Shown here: piece after piece, positions 42,336-50,371 of the stretch | How the letters are laid out: each line of letters begins with the position of its first letter | Numbering within the stretch: position 1 is the first letter of the stretch | Assembly (NCBI GenBank): GCA_023391835.1 | Contig: JAEWAE010000005.1 | Coordinates: 44,771 to 108,770 of the forward strand | DNA: 64,000 nucleotides | Source of the DNA: Bacillota bacterium | GTDB taxonomy: Bacteria; Bacillota; Clostridia; Oscillospirales; Ethanoligenentaceae | Direction of reading: 5' to 3' | Made by a program: the position numbers and the translations under genes | The notes under the pieces: model-generated | The model's input: only the letters and a program-made list of their open reading frames with translations | Databases searched by the model: none | What the model was told of the DNA's origin: nothing

Positions 42336-43169
42336 ATGAAAAACAAATTCATAAAAGCCATCGCTCTGATCGGCGCGACGGCTGTCTGCGCGGCGGCATT
42401 CGCCGGATGCAGCCGCGTGTCGACCGCATCCACCTCCGCGTCGGATAATTCGTCCAAGCCCCTTTCCGGGAAAAGCTACAAGATCGCCCTCAACGCCACT
42501 TTTGCTCCGTTCGAGTCGCTGTCGGTGGATTCCAAGGGCAATACCGAGTACGTCGGGTTCGACATCGACCTTCTTAAAGCGATGGCCAAGGATCTCGGCT
42601 TCAGCTACACCATCGACAACATGGATTTCAACGGCCTGGTGGGCGCGCTCCAGAGCAGCCGCGACGATTTTGTCATTTCGGGCATTTCACCGACGGCGGA
42701 ACGCAAAAAGACCGTGGATTTCACCGACTCGTATTTCACCTGCAAAACCGCCGTCATTGAAAAAAAGGGCGGCAAGATTACCGACGTGGCCGGTCTGAAG
42801 GGGAAAAAGATCGCCGCGTCCTTCGGCACGGATTATGAGACCTTCGCCAAAAGCGCCGGCGCCGTCGTCTCGTCGATGGATTCCAGCACACTGGTCATGC
42901 AGGAGCTGCTGAGCGGCCGTGTGGAGGGTGCGATCCTGGATGCTTCCCAGGCGGCCGTGCAGGTCAAGCAGAATTCCGGCTTGGAATACCATGTGCTTTC
43001 TTCGGCCGAGCTTAACGGCGGCGTGTCGGATACGTTTGCCATTGCCTGCCCGAAGGGCTCGCCGCTGGTGACCACCTTTAACACGGAGCTGAAAAAGCTG
43101 CAGGACAACGGCACCGTCAGCAAGCTCATTACCAAATGGATGGGGTCGGAATATCTGAAATCAAACTGA
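42336..43169 (+). CDS. Amino acid ABC transporter substrate-binding lipoprotein
   Basis: Family 3 solute-binding protein of 277 residues. A signal peptide ends in the lipobox AFAGC (Cys at about 25), so it is a membrane-anchored lipoprotein. SBP_bac_3 features follow: YKIALNATFAPFESL, EYVGFDIDLLKAMAKDLG and FVISGISPTAERKKTVDFTDSYF. The last pattern is typical of polar amino acid binders. AAAGGAGAA precedes ATG. Partner permease and ATPase follow. Confidence 0.92.
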   Translation: MKNKFIKAIALIGATAVCAAAFAGCSRVSTASTSASDNSSKPLSGKSYKIALNATFAPFESLSVDSKGNTEYVGFDIDLLKAMAKDLGFSYTIDNMDFNGLVGALQSSRDDFVISGISPTAERKKTVDFTDSYFTCKTAVIEKKGGKITDVAGLKGKKIAASFGTDYETFAKSAGAVVSSMDSSTLVMQELLSGRVEGAILDASQAAVQVKQNSGLEYHVLSSAELNGGVSDTFAIACPKGSPLVTTFNTELKKLQDNGTVSKLITKWMGSEYLKSN

Positions 43170-43222
43170 TCCCGGCGCCTGAGACGCGGGTGTTTTCCGG
43201 GAGGCTTTAGGAGGATGAGCCG

Positions 43223-44014
43223 ATGAGATTTTCCTTGCCGCATATTCCGATCAAGAAAAAATGCGTCGTGCTGTCCGCCGTGCTGCTGCTGTGCTTCGCG
43301 GTGACAGGCATCGTGCAGGTGGCGGCTGCGGCGGCTTCCGGCGGTTCGACGAATCAGGGTCTTCACTTCGAGCGGATTTTTCCGTTTTACCGGGTGTTCC
43401 TCAACGGCCTGGCCGACACGCTGGAACTTACCATTCTTTCGCTGATCGGCGGGTTCATACTCGGCACGCTCCTTTCCGTCGTCAAGGTGTCGCGTTTCCG
43501 GCTGCTGGCGCTGCTCGCCCGGTTTTACACGTCGGTGTTCCGCGGTACCCCGCTGTTGGTGCAGCTGTTTTTGGTCTATTTCGCCACACCGCAGCTGACG
43601 GGGTATAAGATCCCGCCGGTCACCGCGGCAGTCATCACCTTCGCGCTCAATTCAGGGGCCTATGTGTCCGAGATCCTGCGCGGCGGCATCCAGTCCATCG
43701 ACCGGGGGCAGAGCGAGGCCGCCCTGGCCCTGGGCGTTCGCAGCAAAAACGTGATGTTCGACATCATCATCCCCCAGGCCCTCAAAACGGTGCTGCCGGC
43801 ACTGGTCAACGAGGGAATCGCTCTTTTGAAAGATTCCTCGTTGGTATCCACCATCGGCATGCTCGACCTGATGCGTTCCGCCCAGGTTTCCATGAATGTG
43901 ACCTACCTCGCGTTCGAGCCGTTTATACTGGTCGCTCTGGTTTATTACATCCTGGTGATGGCGCTGACCTTTGTGGCCAACAGACTGGAAAGAAGGCTGC
44001 GCAGAAGTGATTGA
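43223..44014 (+). CDS. Amino acid ABC transporter permease (HisM/GlnP family)
   Basis: Permease of 263 residues with an N-terminal helix and a standard five-helix permease domain. The start LNGLADTLELTILSLIGGFI and the EAA loop (EAALALGVRSKNVMFDIIIPQALKTVLPALVNE) are family signatures. It overlaps the ATPase gene by 8 bp. Confidence 0.93.
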   Translation: MRFSLPHIPIKKKCVVLSAVLLLCFAVTGIVQVAAAAASGGSTNQGLHFERIFPFYRVFLNGLADTLELTILSLIGGFILGTLLSVVKVSRFRLLALLARFYTSVFRGTPLLVQLFLVYFATPQLTGYKIPPVTAAVITFALNSGAYVSEILRGGIQSIDRGQSEAALALGVRSKNVMFDIIIPQALKTVLPALVNEGIALLKDSSLVSTIGMLDLMRSAQVSMNVTYLAFEPFILVALVYYILVMALTFVANRLERRLRRSD

Positions 44015-44729
44015 GCTGAAAAACGTGACCAAACGGTTCGGCAGCCTCGAAGTCCTCAAGGGCATCGACCTGACCATCCATGACGGCGAAGTCGTGACGA
44101 TCATCGGTCCTTCCGGCTCCGGCAAATCCACCCTGCTGCGCTGCATCAACTATCTGGAAATCCCCACTTCCGGCTCTGTCGTCGTCAACGGCGTGGATAT
44201 CACCCAAAAAGGCGCCAATATCCAGCAGCTGCGCCAGCAGGTGGGGATGGTGTTCCAGCATTTCAATCTGTTCCCTCACAAAACGGTGCTGGAAAATATG
44301 ATCTACGCGCCCATGCGGGCGAAAAATATGCCCCGGCCGCAGGCGGAAGCCAAGGCGATGGAGCTGCTGCGGCGGGTGGGGCTGGAAGAAAAGGCCCGCG
44401 AGTACCCCAAGCGGCTTTCCGGCGGGCAGCAGCAGCGGGTGGCCATCGCGCGGGCGCTGGCCATGGAGCCCGGAACTCTGCTTTTTGACGAGCCCACCTC
44501 CGCTCTCGACCCCGAAATGGTCAAAGAGGTGCTGGATGTCATCAAGGGTCTGGCCAACACCGGCATCACGATGGCGCTGGTCACCCATGAGATGGCCTTC
44601 GCCCGGGAAGTGGCCGACCGTATCTGCTTTGTTTCCGACGGTGTCATCGCCGAGGACGCGCCGCCGTCCGTCTTTTTCACCCAACCGCGGACAGAGCGCG
44701 CCAAACAGTTCCTCGACAAGATACTCTAG
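44007..44729 (+). CDS. Amino acid ABC transporter ATPase (GlnQ family)
   Basis: ATPase of 240 residues with Walker A GPSGSGKST, Q-loop GMVFQHFNLFPH, signature LSGGQQQR, Walker B LLFDEPTSALDPE and switch His in VTHEMAFAREVADR. The GTG 44007 start overlaps the permease end; GAAAGAAGG lies just upstream. The match to polar amino acid importers agrees with the binding protein. Confidence 0.94.
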   Translation: MIELKNVTKRFGSLEVLKGIDLTIHDGEVVTIIGPSGSGKSTLLRCINYLEIPTSGSVVVNGVDITQKGANIQQLRQQVGMVFQHFNLFPHKTVLENMIYAPMRAKNMPRPQAEAKAMELLRRVGLEEKAREYPKRLSGGQQQRVAIARALAMEPGTLLFDEPTSALDPEMVKEVLDVIKGLANTGITMALVTHEMAFAREVADRICFVSDGVIAEDAPPSVFFTQPRTERAKQFLDKIL

Positions 44730-44756
44730 CTTAATCGCAGGAAAGGACCGATCCTT

Positions 44757-45623
44757 TTGGAATCCATACAGTGGAAAAACCACGCGAAATGCGCGGTGAT
44801 GCTCTCGTTCGATCTGGACGGCGACACCACATGGGCCAACGGCAACGCCGACTACCCGGGCGGTTCAGACTTTATCAAATCTACCTCGGTGGGGCAGTAC
44901 GGCCCGGTGCGCGGTGCCTATCGGGTGCTCGAGCTGCTGCACCGGTATCATCTGCCGGCGACCTTTTTCGTGCCGGGGCAGATCGCCGAGCGATACCCCG
45001 ACTTGATCCGCAAAATCGACGCCGAAGGTCACGAGATCGGCGCCCACGGCTATACCCATGAGCGCTTCTTTGAAAAGACTGAGGCGGAACAGATTGAGAT
45101 CATCGAAAAAAGCCAGAAAATCTATGAGCGGCTGACTGGCAAACCCGCCGTCGGTTTCCGCACGCCGTCGGGCGACTGGGCGGAAAACACGCCGCGGCTG
45201 CTGTATGAGCGCGGCTTTTCCTATTCCAGCTCCATGCGCGGCGACGACCGGCCCTACCGCACGGTGATCGACGGCAAGGTGACGGATTTCATCGAGATCC
45301 CGACCCGTTGGGAGCTGGACGATTATGTCGCCATGGCATATAATTATTTCCCCGAGGAGCCCTGCGGGCTGGACCGTATCAGCGGCTACAGCATGGTGTA
45401 CGATAATTTTTCCCGTGAATTTGACGGGTATTACAAATACGGCCTGTGCATTGCCTTTATGATGCACCCCCAGGTGATCGGCCTGCCGGGGCATACGCGG
45501 ATACTGGAAAAGCTGATCCGCCACATGCTGGAAAAAGGCGACGTGTGGTTCGCTCACGGCAAAGACGTGGCCGAATGGTATCGGGCGCAGAATCCTTGTC
45601 AGAAGGGGGCCGCACAGGCATGA
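44757..45623 (+). CDS. Polysaccharide deacetylase-fold hydrolase (HpPgdA/PuuE-like), copy 1
   Basis: NodB-fold protein of 288 residues with no signal peptide, so it is cytosolic. Motif 1 reads SFDLDGDTTW (D19, D21, D23) and motif 2 HGYTH supplies the metal-binding His pair. It resembles the PgdA/PuuE branch, which includes allantoinase- and cyclic imide hydrolase-like enzymes acting on ring amides rather than sugars. With the racemase and amino acid importer, an intracellular amide or imide substrate is more likely than peptidoglycan. TTG start, 9 bases after GGAAAGGA. Confidence 0.82.
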   Translation: MESIQWKNHAKCAVMLSFDLDGDTTWANGNADYPGGSDFIKSTSVGQYGPVRGAYRVLELLHRYHLPATFFVPGQIAERYPDLIRKIDAEGHEIGAHGYTHERFFEKTEAEQIEIIEKSQKIYERLTGKPAVGFRTPSGDWAENTPRLLYERGFSYSSSMRGDDRPYRTVIDGKVTDFIEIPTRWELDDYVAMAYNYFPEEPCGLDRISGYSMVYDNFSREFDGYYKYGLCIAFMMHPQVIGLPGHTRILEKLIRHMLEKGDVWFAHGKDVAEWYRAQNPCQKGAAQA

Positions 45624-46447
45624 AAACCATTGAGTGGAAAAACGGAGCGCAGTGCGCCGTGATGATCACGGTGAATCTGGACGCCGAACAGTTTTGGCTT
45701 TCCCTTTCTCCCGACGTGATCCATCGGCCCAAGACCATGTCGATGGGCCAATATGGCATGAAGCGCGGGCTGGGCCGGGTGCTGGACACGCTGGATGAAT
45801 TCGGAATCCGGGCGACGTTTTTTGTCCCCGGCCGGGTGGCGGAGCTTTATCCCGACAAGCTCCGGGAGGTGGTGGCCCGCGGGCACGAGGTGGCCAACCA
45901 CGGCTACGCCCATGAAAACTTCGCCCTGCTTTCGGAAAACGAGCAGGCGGACGCAATGAAAAAGGGCTTTGCCGCTATCCGCAAGGTCTGCGGCGTGGAT
46001 GCCCGCGGTTTTCGCGCGCCGGAAGGCGAGCTGACGCTGCGGACGCTGCAGCTGGCCAAGGAGTGCGGTGCCACATATTCGAGCGATCTGAGCAATGACG
46101 ACCGCCCCTACGTCAAAGACATCGGCACCGGCACCCTTGTCGAGATACCTATCCACTGGGAGTTGTTCGACCTCCCTTACTTTGCGTTCAATTATCACCC
46201 GGCATTCCCAAAGGGCCAGGGCCGGGTGGCGAATTACAGCCAGGTGCTTAACAACTGGAAAGAGGAATATTACGCGTACCGGGATGAGGGCCTATGCTAT
46301 GTGCTGCAGGTCGACCCCCAGACCATCGGGACCCCGGGCCGGATCGAGCTGCTTCGCGAGCTGCTGGCCGAGATCCGCGATACCGGCAGCGTGTGGTATG
46401 CCACAGGCAGCGAAATGGCCGACTTTATCGCCCACGGGGCGCAGTAA
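45620..46447 (+). CDS. Polysaccharide deacetylase-fold hydrolase, copy 2
   Basis: A 275-residue paralogue of the previous gene, coupled to it by ATGA. Shared frame: IEWKNGAQCAVMI, SMGQYGMKRGLGRVL, ATFFVPGRVAELYPDKLREV. Motif 2 HGYAH is kept, but motif 1 reads TVNLDAEQFW, where copy 1 has SFDLDGDTTW, so part of the acidic set is changed. The two may form a heteromer or act on different substrates. No signal peptide is seen. Confidence 0.8.
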   Translation: MKTIEWKNGAQCAVMITVNLDAEQFWLSLSPDVIHRPKTMSMGQYGMKRGLGRVLDTLDEFGIRATFFVPGRVAELYPDKLREVVARGHEVANHGYAHENFALLSENEQADAMKKGFAAIRKVCGVDARGFRAPEGELTLRTLQLAKECGATYSSDLSNDDRPYVKDIGTGTLVEIPIHWELFDLPYFAFNYHPAFPKGQGRVANYSQVLNNWKEEYYAYRDEGLCYVLQVDPQTIGTPGRIELLRELLAEIRDTGSVWYATGSEMADFIAHGAQ

Positions 46448-46476
46448 GACGTCGCTGCACCGTGCATATGCGGAAG

Positions 46477-46515
46477 CGCTCCGAAACCGTCGACAGACGG
46501 CTCCGGGGCGTTTTT
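46477..46515 (+). terminator. Intrinsic terminator of the racemase operon
   Basis: A 15-bp stem with two mismatches (46477-46491 with 46496-46510, loop GACA), followed by five T. Confidence 0.85.
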
Positions 46516-46669
46516 ATATGTAGGTCGAATAAGATTTCCACATGGTTTCGAATAACCGATAGGTGGATTCCCAACGTGTGGTCCGCCTGGTGAAAGAGAG
46601 TGCAGCCGTAACGACTGATCCGACGCTATGCCGTTTGCAAACCACAAACGGTCTGCGATATTTCCGAGA

Positions 46670-46711
46670 ATAGCTAAAGGGCGATTCATGAACGGATTGC
46701 CCTTTAGCTAT
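46670..46711. repeat. Long inverted repeat in the gap before the anti-sigma gene
   Basis: ATAGCTAAAGGGCGAT (46670-46685) pairs with ATTGCCCTTTAGCTAT (46696-46711) with one wobble and a 10-base loop. No T run follows on either strand. It may be the end of the anti-sigma transcript or a mobile-element scar. The other bases of 46516-46786 show no gene. Confidence 0.5.
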
Positions 46712-46786
46712 ACGTATTATTTTAAATTGTGGTCGGAATGGTGAGACCCGGAATCGTGCCTCTTTGTCCTGAAATACGGTAAGCGA

Positions 46787-47845
46787 TCACTTCTTATGTG
46801 AGTTTGCGGTATTCTGCCCATGATTGGCATTACTGTTAGCGGCTTTATCATTGCCGTTCGCGGCATTGTCAGATTTTCCAGCATTGGCATTGGTGCCTGA
46901 GTCTGCATCGGCTTTGCTTTCTGACTGGCTGCTTACATTGCCTGAGTTTGAGCTGCTTGTATTTGACTTCACCGCTGCATTCTGATTGCCTTTGCCGGTG
47001 TTTGCCTGAGCATGTGACTGTGCCGCGGCTGCCTTTCCGCTTTCACTTGAAGACGCTTGAGAAGTGGCGCTGGAATTTTCATTGTCGGAGGATGAAGAAG
47101 AACTGTTGGTGTCATTTCCCTGATTCGACAGAGTGGCTTTTTTGAGCTCCACAAACTTTTTCATGATATCCGTTACTTTGGCATCTTTATATTGATCAAC
47201 CGTAATTGAGGAATCAAGTGCCTGCAGTTTCTGGATCAGATTGAGTTTGCCCGGCGTAATTCCCAGTTTGCGGGCTTCATCCCGCCTTGCAAGAGCCACA
47301 TTTTCCTTCTGTACAGTCGCAGTTTCACCTTCCGATTTCACGGCGGAATCGGCGCCCTGCTCGGCGGCGTCTTGAAGCTCAGTGGCAGTCGTACTCTTGT
47401 CGGTTTCAGAGGTCACGGCAATGACGGTCGATCCGTCTTTTGCGACAAAGCCTTTTTGCGCGGCCGATTTGACCAGTGTGCTAACGGCGTTTTTTACATC
47501 TGAACCCATTATGTTTTGCCCGTCAAGAATTGCCTTGCCGTCATCGTTATAGGCCATTGCGGAGACAACCCTGCCGAAAGTATTGACGCCGAGTTCCACG
47601 CTGGGGTTGATATCCAGACTTAAGTAGGAGGCAGGGGTCTTATAATATTCGTATACGCCAATCGAAGCGGCGCATACGAATACCGCTGTGCAGGTCACCG
47701 CGACAACCCGTTTCATCAGGGGATTCTTTGCCCTGACTGGATCTGACACTGTCGCTAGATTTTCCATCAGATATTCCCCCACTTTTCTTTTTGTATTTTC
47801 TTTCGCTTTAATATGGCTCACTGCCGACTTAAAAATAGTATCCAT
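46787..47845 (-). CDS. RsgI-like membrane anti-sigma factor
   Basis: A 352-residue single-pass protein. An N-terminal cytosolic part of about 45 residues should hold the sigma factor. A membrane helix follows (about 46-64), then an extracytosolic RsgI-type core with YLSLDINPSVELGVNTFGRV, ending near residue 110. A helical region with the LGITPGKLNLIQKLQALD block comes next. The last 130 residues are nearly all Ser, Asn, Ala, Gly, Lys and Gln. ATG 47845 is 8 bases after AGAGG. It overlaps the ECF sigma gene, its presumed partner. Confidence 0.82.
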   Translation of the reverse strand: MDTIFKSAVSHIKAKENTKRKVGEYLMENLATVSDPVRAKNPLMKRVVAVTCTAVFVCAASIGVYEYYKTPASYLSLDINPSVELGVNTFGRVVSAMAYNDDGKAILDGQNIMGSDVKNAVSTLVKSAAQKGFVAKDGSTVIAVTSETDKSTTATELQDAAEQGADSAVKSEGETATVQKENVALARRDEARKLGITPGKLNLIQKLQALDSSITVDQYKDAKVTDIMKKFVELKKATLSNQGNDTNSSSSSSDNENSSATSQASSSESGKAAAAQSHAQANTGKGNQNAAVKSNTSSSNSGNVSSQSESKADADSGTNANAGKSDNAANGNDKAANSNANHGQNTANSHKK

Positions 47846-48329
47846 CTTCAAAACCTCTCAGCTTTTTTTTCAAAATTGCCTTTGCCCTGCGCAGGTGGGT
47901 ATGAACGGTGTTTTCCTTTTCTCCAAGGATTCTTGCAACCTCAGAAACCGGATAATCCTCATAGTAATACAGATAAATTGCGTTCCGATATTTCTGCGGA
48001 AGAAGCAATACTTCCCGTAACACATCCTCTTCCGTCTTGTCCTCCGTAGGAATTTCCAGGTCAGCGATGGAACAGACATTTTTGCGAAAAAAGCTTCTGC
48101 GGAAATCTTTGCATTGATTAATGGTGACTCTGCAGAGCCATGCCTTTTCGTGCTCTTCACTTTCAAACGATTCCATATGCTGTAAAAGTTTTAGAAAAAC
48201 ATTTTGAAATATATCTTCCACATCCGCCTCACTCTTTAAATATATAAAGCAAATTCTGCGAACCATATCGGAATATTTGTCGAGCGCTCTTACTACGACA
48301 TCGTTGGTACCGGACGATGTGTTTTCCAT
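47829..48329 (-). CDS. ECF-type RNA polymerase sigma factor
   Basis: A 166-residue sigma factor with region 2 (YSDMVRRICFIYLKSEADVEDIFQNVFLKLLQ) and region 4 (LPQKYRNAIYLYYYEDYPVSEVARILGEKENTVHTHLRRA). Regions 1 and 3 are missing, as is usual for ECF factors. ATG 48329 follows GGGAG at 8 bases; ATG 48347 is less well placed. The 3' end overlaps the anti-sigma gene by 17 bp. Confidence 0.92.
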   Translation of the reverse strand: MENTSSGTNDVVVRALDKYSDMVRRICFIYLKSEADVEDIFQNVFLKLLQHMESFESEEHEKAWLCRVTINQCKDFRRSFFRKNVCSIADLEIPTEDKTEEDVLREVLLLPQKYRNAIYLYYYEDYPVSEVARILGEKENTVHTHLRRAKAILKKKLRGFEDGYYF

Positions 48330-48353
48330 CCTTTTTTCTCCCTTCATTTATAA

Positions 48354-48380
48354 CACGATTATGGTGGGAAAAAACTTTCA
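48354..48380 (-). promoter_or_regulatory. Possible autoregulated ECF promoter
   Basis: On the minus strand TGAAAG (48380-48375), 17 bases, then CGTG (48357-48354), about 25 bp before the sigma gene. It resembles ECF promoters (GAAC-type -35, CGT-type -10) rather than a sigma-A promoter. Confidence 0.45.
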
Positions 48381-48570
48381 CTTAAGTTTAACGGAATTGA
48401 GACTTGCTAAAGCCGGTAGGTGGTGAAAGTAGCCTTAAGTATGGGGAACGCCGCCTTTACTTCAGCTCAGCGCTACGGTTCAGGGGGCTTTTCGATATGA
48501 GTCTGTTTGCTGCGGAGCGGGTTAACCTAAAGACCTCACCGGAAGATGAAAATTCTAACTCCATGTTCGT

Positions 48571-49024
48571 GACAATAAAAATCCGGCTGATATCATTGCA
48601 GCCTACCGCCTCCTTGAGCAAAGGGAGCTTGTCTATACAAAGCCCGGCAGTGGTACCCAATGCCTGCCCAAAGCAGTGCCATTGACGCAAGAGGAGGAAC
48701 TTGCGCGCCGTTTCAGAAGTACGCCGAAATCAGGAACGGCAAATTGCGTATGATGAAAGTATGATTAATCTGGCGGAAAATTTTCCTGTGGCGGAGACTT
48801 TCCTTGTGCTTGCGGAGACGCCATCGTATATCGGTGTCCGTTCAGTTTTTACCATGCACGATGCGAAAATACTCGGTGTCCCGATGGAAAGTGACGGCAT
48901 TAGTCTCGACATTGCCGAAGAGTCGCCGGCCCTGCCGGGAGGCACGCGCTTGGCTTTTGTGCGAAAGCCGGAGCAGCTTAAAAACGGCAGCAGGGGTTTA
49001 CGGAAACGGAAAATCTCGATTTGA
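48571..49024 (+). pseudogene. Decayed GntR/MocR-type transcription regulator
   Basis: Pieces of a GntR-helix-turn-helix plus aminotransferase-fold regulator are found in different frames. One frame gives ADIIAAYRLLEQRELVYTKPGSG (the end of a GntR DNA-binding domain) and stops at a TGA. Another, from 48701, gives MINLAENFPVAETF fused to VLAETPSYIGVRSVF and DAKILGVPMESDGISLD, all MocR-like blocks but with the long parts between them deleted. No intact gene remains. Upstream and downstream limits are approximate. Confidence 0.65.
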
Positions 49025-49374
49025 AGCGATTTATCTCCGGAGCCGATCGGAAATTCACCAAAATGAACGGGAAATATTTTCATTCTGCCAAAAAGGTCTT
49101 GCAAATTCCGCCGTTATCTTTTATAATGCATATGCGAAGAGGGTAGGAGCTCTTCTTAGCATCGAATTTTTGACCGTCCCCACGGCCCTTGCGTGCCGGG
49201 AGATTCAAGGCCAGACGGACAGCCGGGTCAAAAGCCGAAATTGGCAACTTTGTTGCTTTATTGATCGAGCCATTGGGTTCGGAACTTTATGGGTCGGCTG
49301 AAAGCTTTTCAGCCATGTGCAGCTGCTGCACAAACACTTGTGAACGGTCAATAAGAGTAGTAAAAGTAATTCTA

Positions 49375-49383
49375 TGCTATATA
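49375..49383 (+). promoter_or_regulatory. Extended -10 promoter of the polyamine operon
   Basis: TGCTATATA gives a TGN extension and a TATATA -10. No good -35 is seen. The predicted start near 49390 would give a leader of about 175 bases before speD. Confidence 0.45.
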
Positions 49384-49397
49384 GACTCTGAAACCCC

Positions 49398-49466
49398 GAA
49401 CAGCAGAGTGGGCATATTATGCGGCTTTCACGAGGGCCGTGCGGTATGTGCCATGAGGTCTGTGCG
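49398..49466 (+). ncRNA. Structured leader of unknown class before the polyamine operon
   Basis: The leader can fold into a stacked stem: GCAGA with TCTGT, GGCATA with TATGTGCC and CGGC with GCCG around a small loop (49403-49465). It is followed directly by a terminator. The words do not match SAM, guanidine or other riboswitch classes that I recall. It is a candidate cis-regulator only. Confidence 0.4.
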
Positions 49467-49474
49467 ATTTTGAT

Positions 49475-49527
49475 CGCCCGAGTGTGTTGCTGCAACGTTG
49501 ATGCAGCATTCCATCCGGGCGTTTTTT
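49475..49527 (+). terminator. Intrinsic terminator/attenuator before speD
   Basis: CGCCCG (49475-49480) pairs with CGGGCG (49516-49521); an inner GCTGC/GCAGC stem stabilises it, and six T follow. It lies between promoter and first gene, so it would attenuate the operon. Confidence 0.75.
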
Positions 49528-49566
49528 CATGCCCGAATTCGAAATTTGGCGCTGGGAGGCCAGAAA

Positions 49567-50334
49567 ATGGAGAACAAGCTGAAGCTCTATGGATTCAACA
49601 ATCTGACAAAATCCCTCAGCTTCAATATCTACGACATCTGCTATGCAAAGTCCGGTCGTGAGCAGAAGGATTATATCGCCTATGTGGACGAACAATATAA
49701 TTCGGAACGTTTGACCCGCATCATGCGGCATCTGGCGGATATGATCGGCGCTCAGGTGCTGAATGTCAGCAAACAGGATTACGAGCCTCAGGGTGCAAGC
49801 GTCACCGTCATGCTTGCGGAAGAGCCGGTGCATGTTCCGCCGGATGGGGATGCCCTTCTCGCGCACTTGGACAAAAGCCATGTCACGGTCCACACCTTTC
49901 CGGAATACCACCCCGAGACGAGCATCGCCACCTTTCGGGTGGATATCGACGTCGCCACCTGCGGTCATATCACGCCGCTGCAGACGCTCGATTACCTCAT
50001 CGGCAGTTTTGATTCCGACATCATTACCATCGACTACCGCGTGCGGGGATTTACCCGCAGCATGGACGGCCGAAAAATATTCCTCGATCATAAAATCGCA
50101 TCCATTCAGGATTATATCGACCCGAAGATTTTGCTGCGTTACGACGCCATCGACGTGAATGTCTATGAGGCGAACCTGTTTCACACCAAGATGATGCTCA
50201 AGGAACTGGACCTTCAGAATTATCTGTTTAATACCGACGTGTACGAGCTGAATCCCCGCACGCGTCTTGCCATTCTGGAAAGTCTGCACCGCGAGATGAT
50301 CGAAATTTTCAGCGGCCGGAACGTATACGAATGA
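49567..50334 (+). CDS. speD: S-adenosylmethionine decarboxylase proenzyme
   Basis: Makes decarboxylated AdoMet, the aminopropyl donor. The 255 residues match the large E. coli SpeD class, not the short Bacillus class: the self-cleavage site is DKSHVTVHTFPEYHPE with S104 as the future pyruvoyl group, and C132 lies in VATCGHITPL. ATG 49567 is 7 bases after GGGAGG; an upstream in-frame ATG lies inside the terminator and was rejected. First gene of the operon. Confidence 0.95.
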   Translation: MENKLKLYGFNNLTKSLSFNIYDICYAKSGREQKDYIAYVDEQYNSERLTRIMRHLADMIGAQVLNVSKQDYEPQGASVTVMLAEEPVHVPPDGDALLAHLDKSHVTVHTFPEYHPETSIATFRVDIDVATCGHITPLQTLDYLIGSFDSDIITIDYRVRGFTRSMDGRKIFLDHKIASIQDYIDPKILLRYDAIDVNVYEANLFHTKMMLKELDLQNYLFNTDVYELNPRTRLAILESLHREMIEIFSGRNVYE

Positions 50335-50371
50335 AGCAGATCAAGCCTGGCAAATGACAAGGAGCGGATCC

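Noticed and set aside
49498..49566. Upstream ATG extending SpeD by 23 residues
   Set aside because: It falls inside the terminator hairpin, and a good ribosome site precedes ATG 49567.
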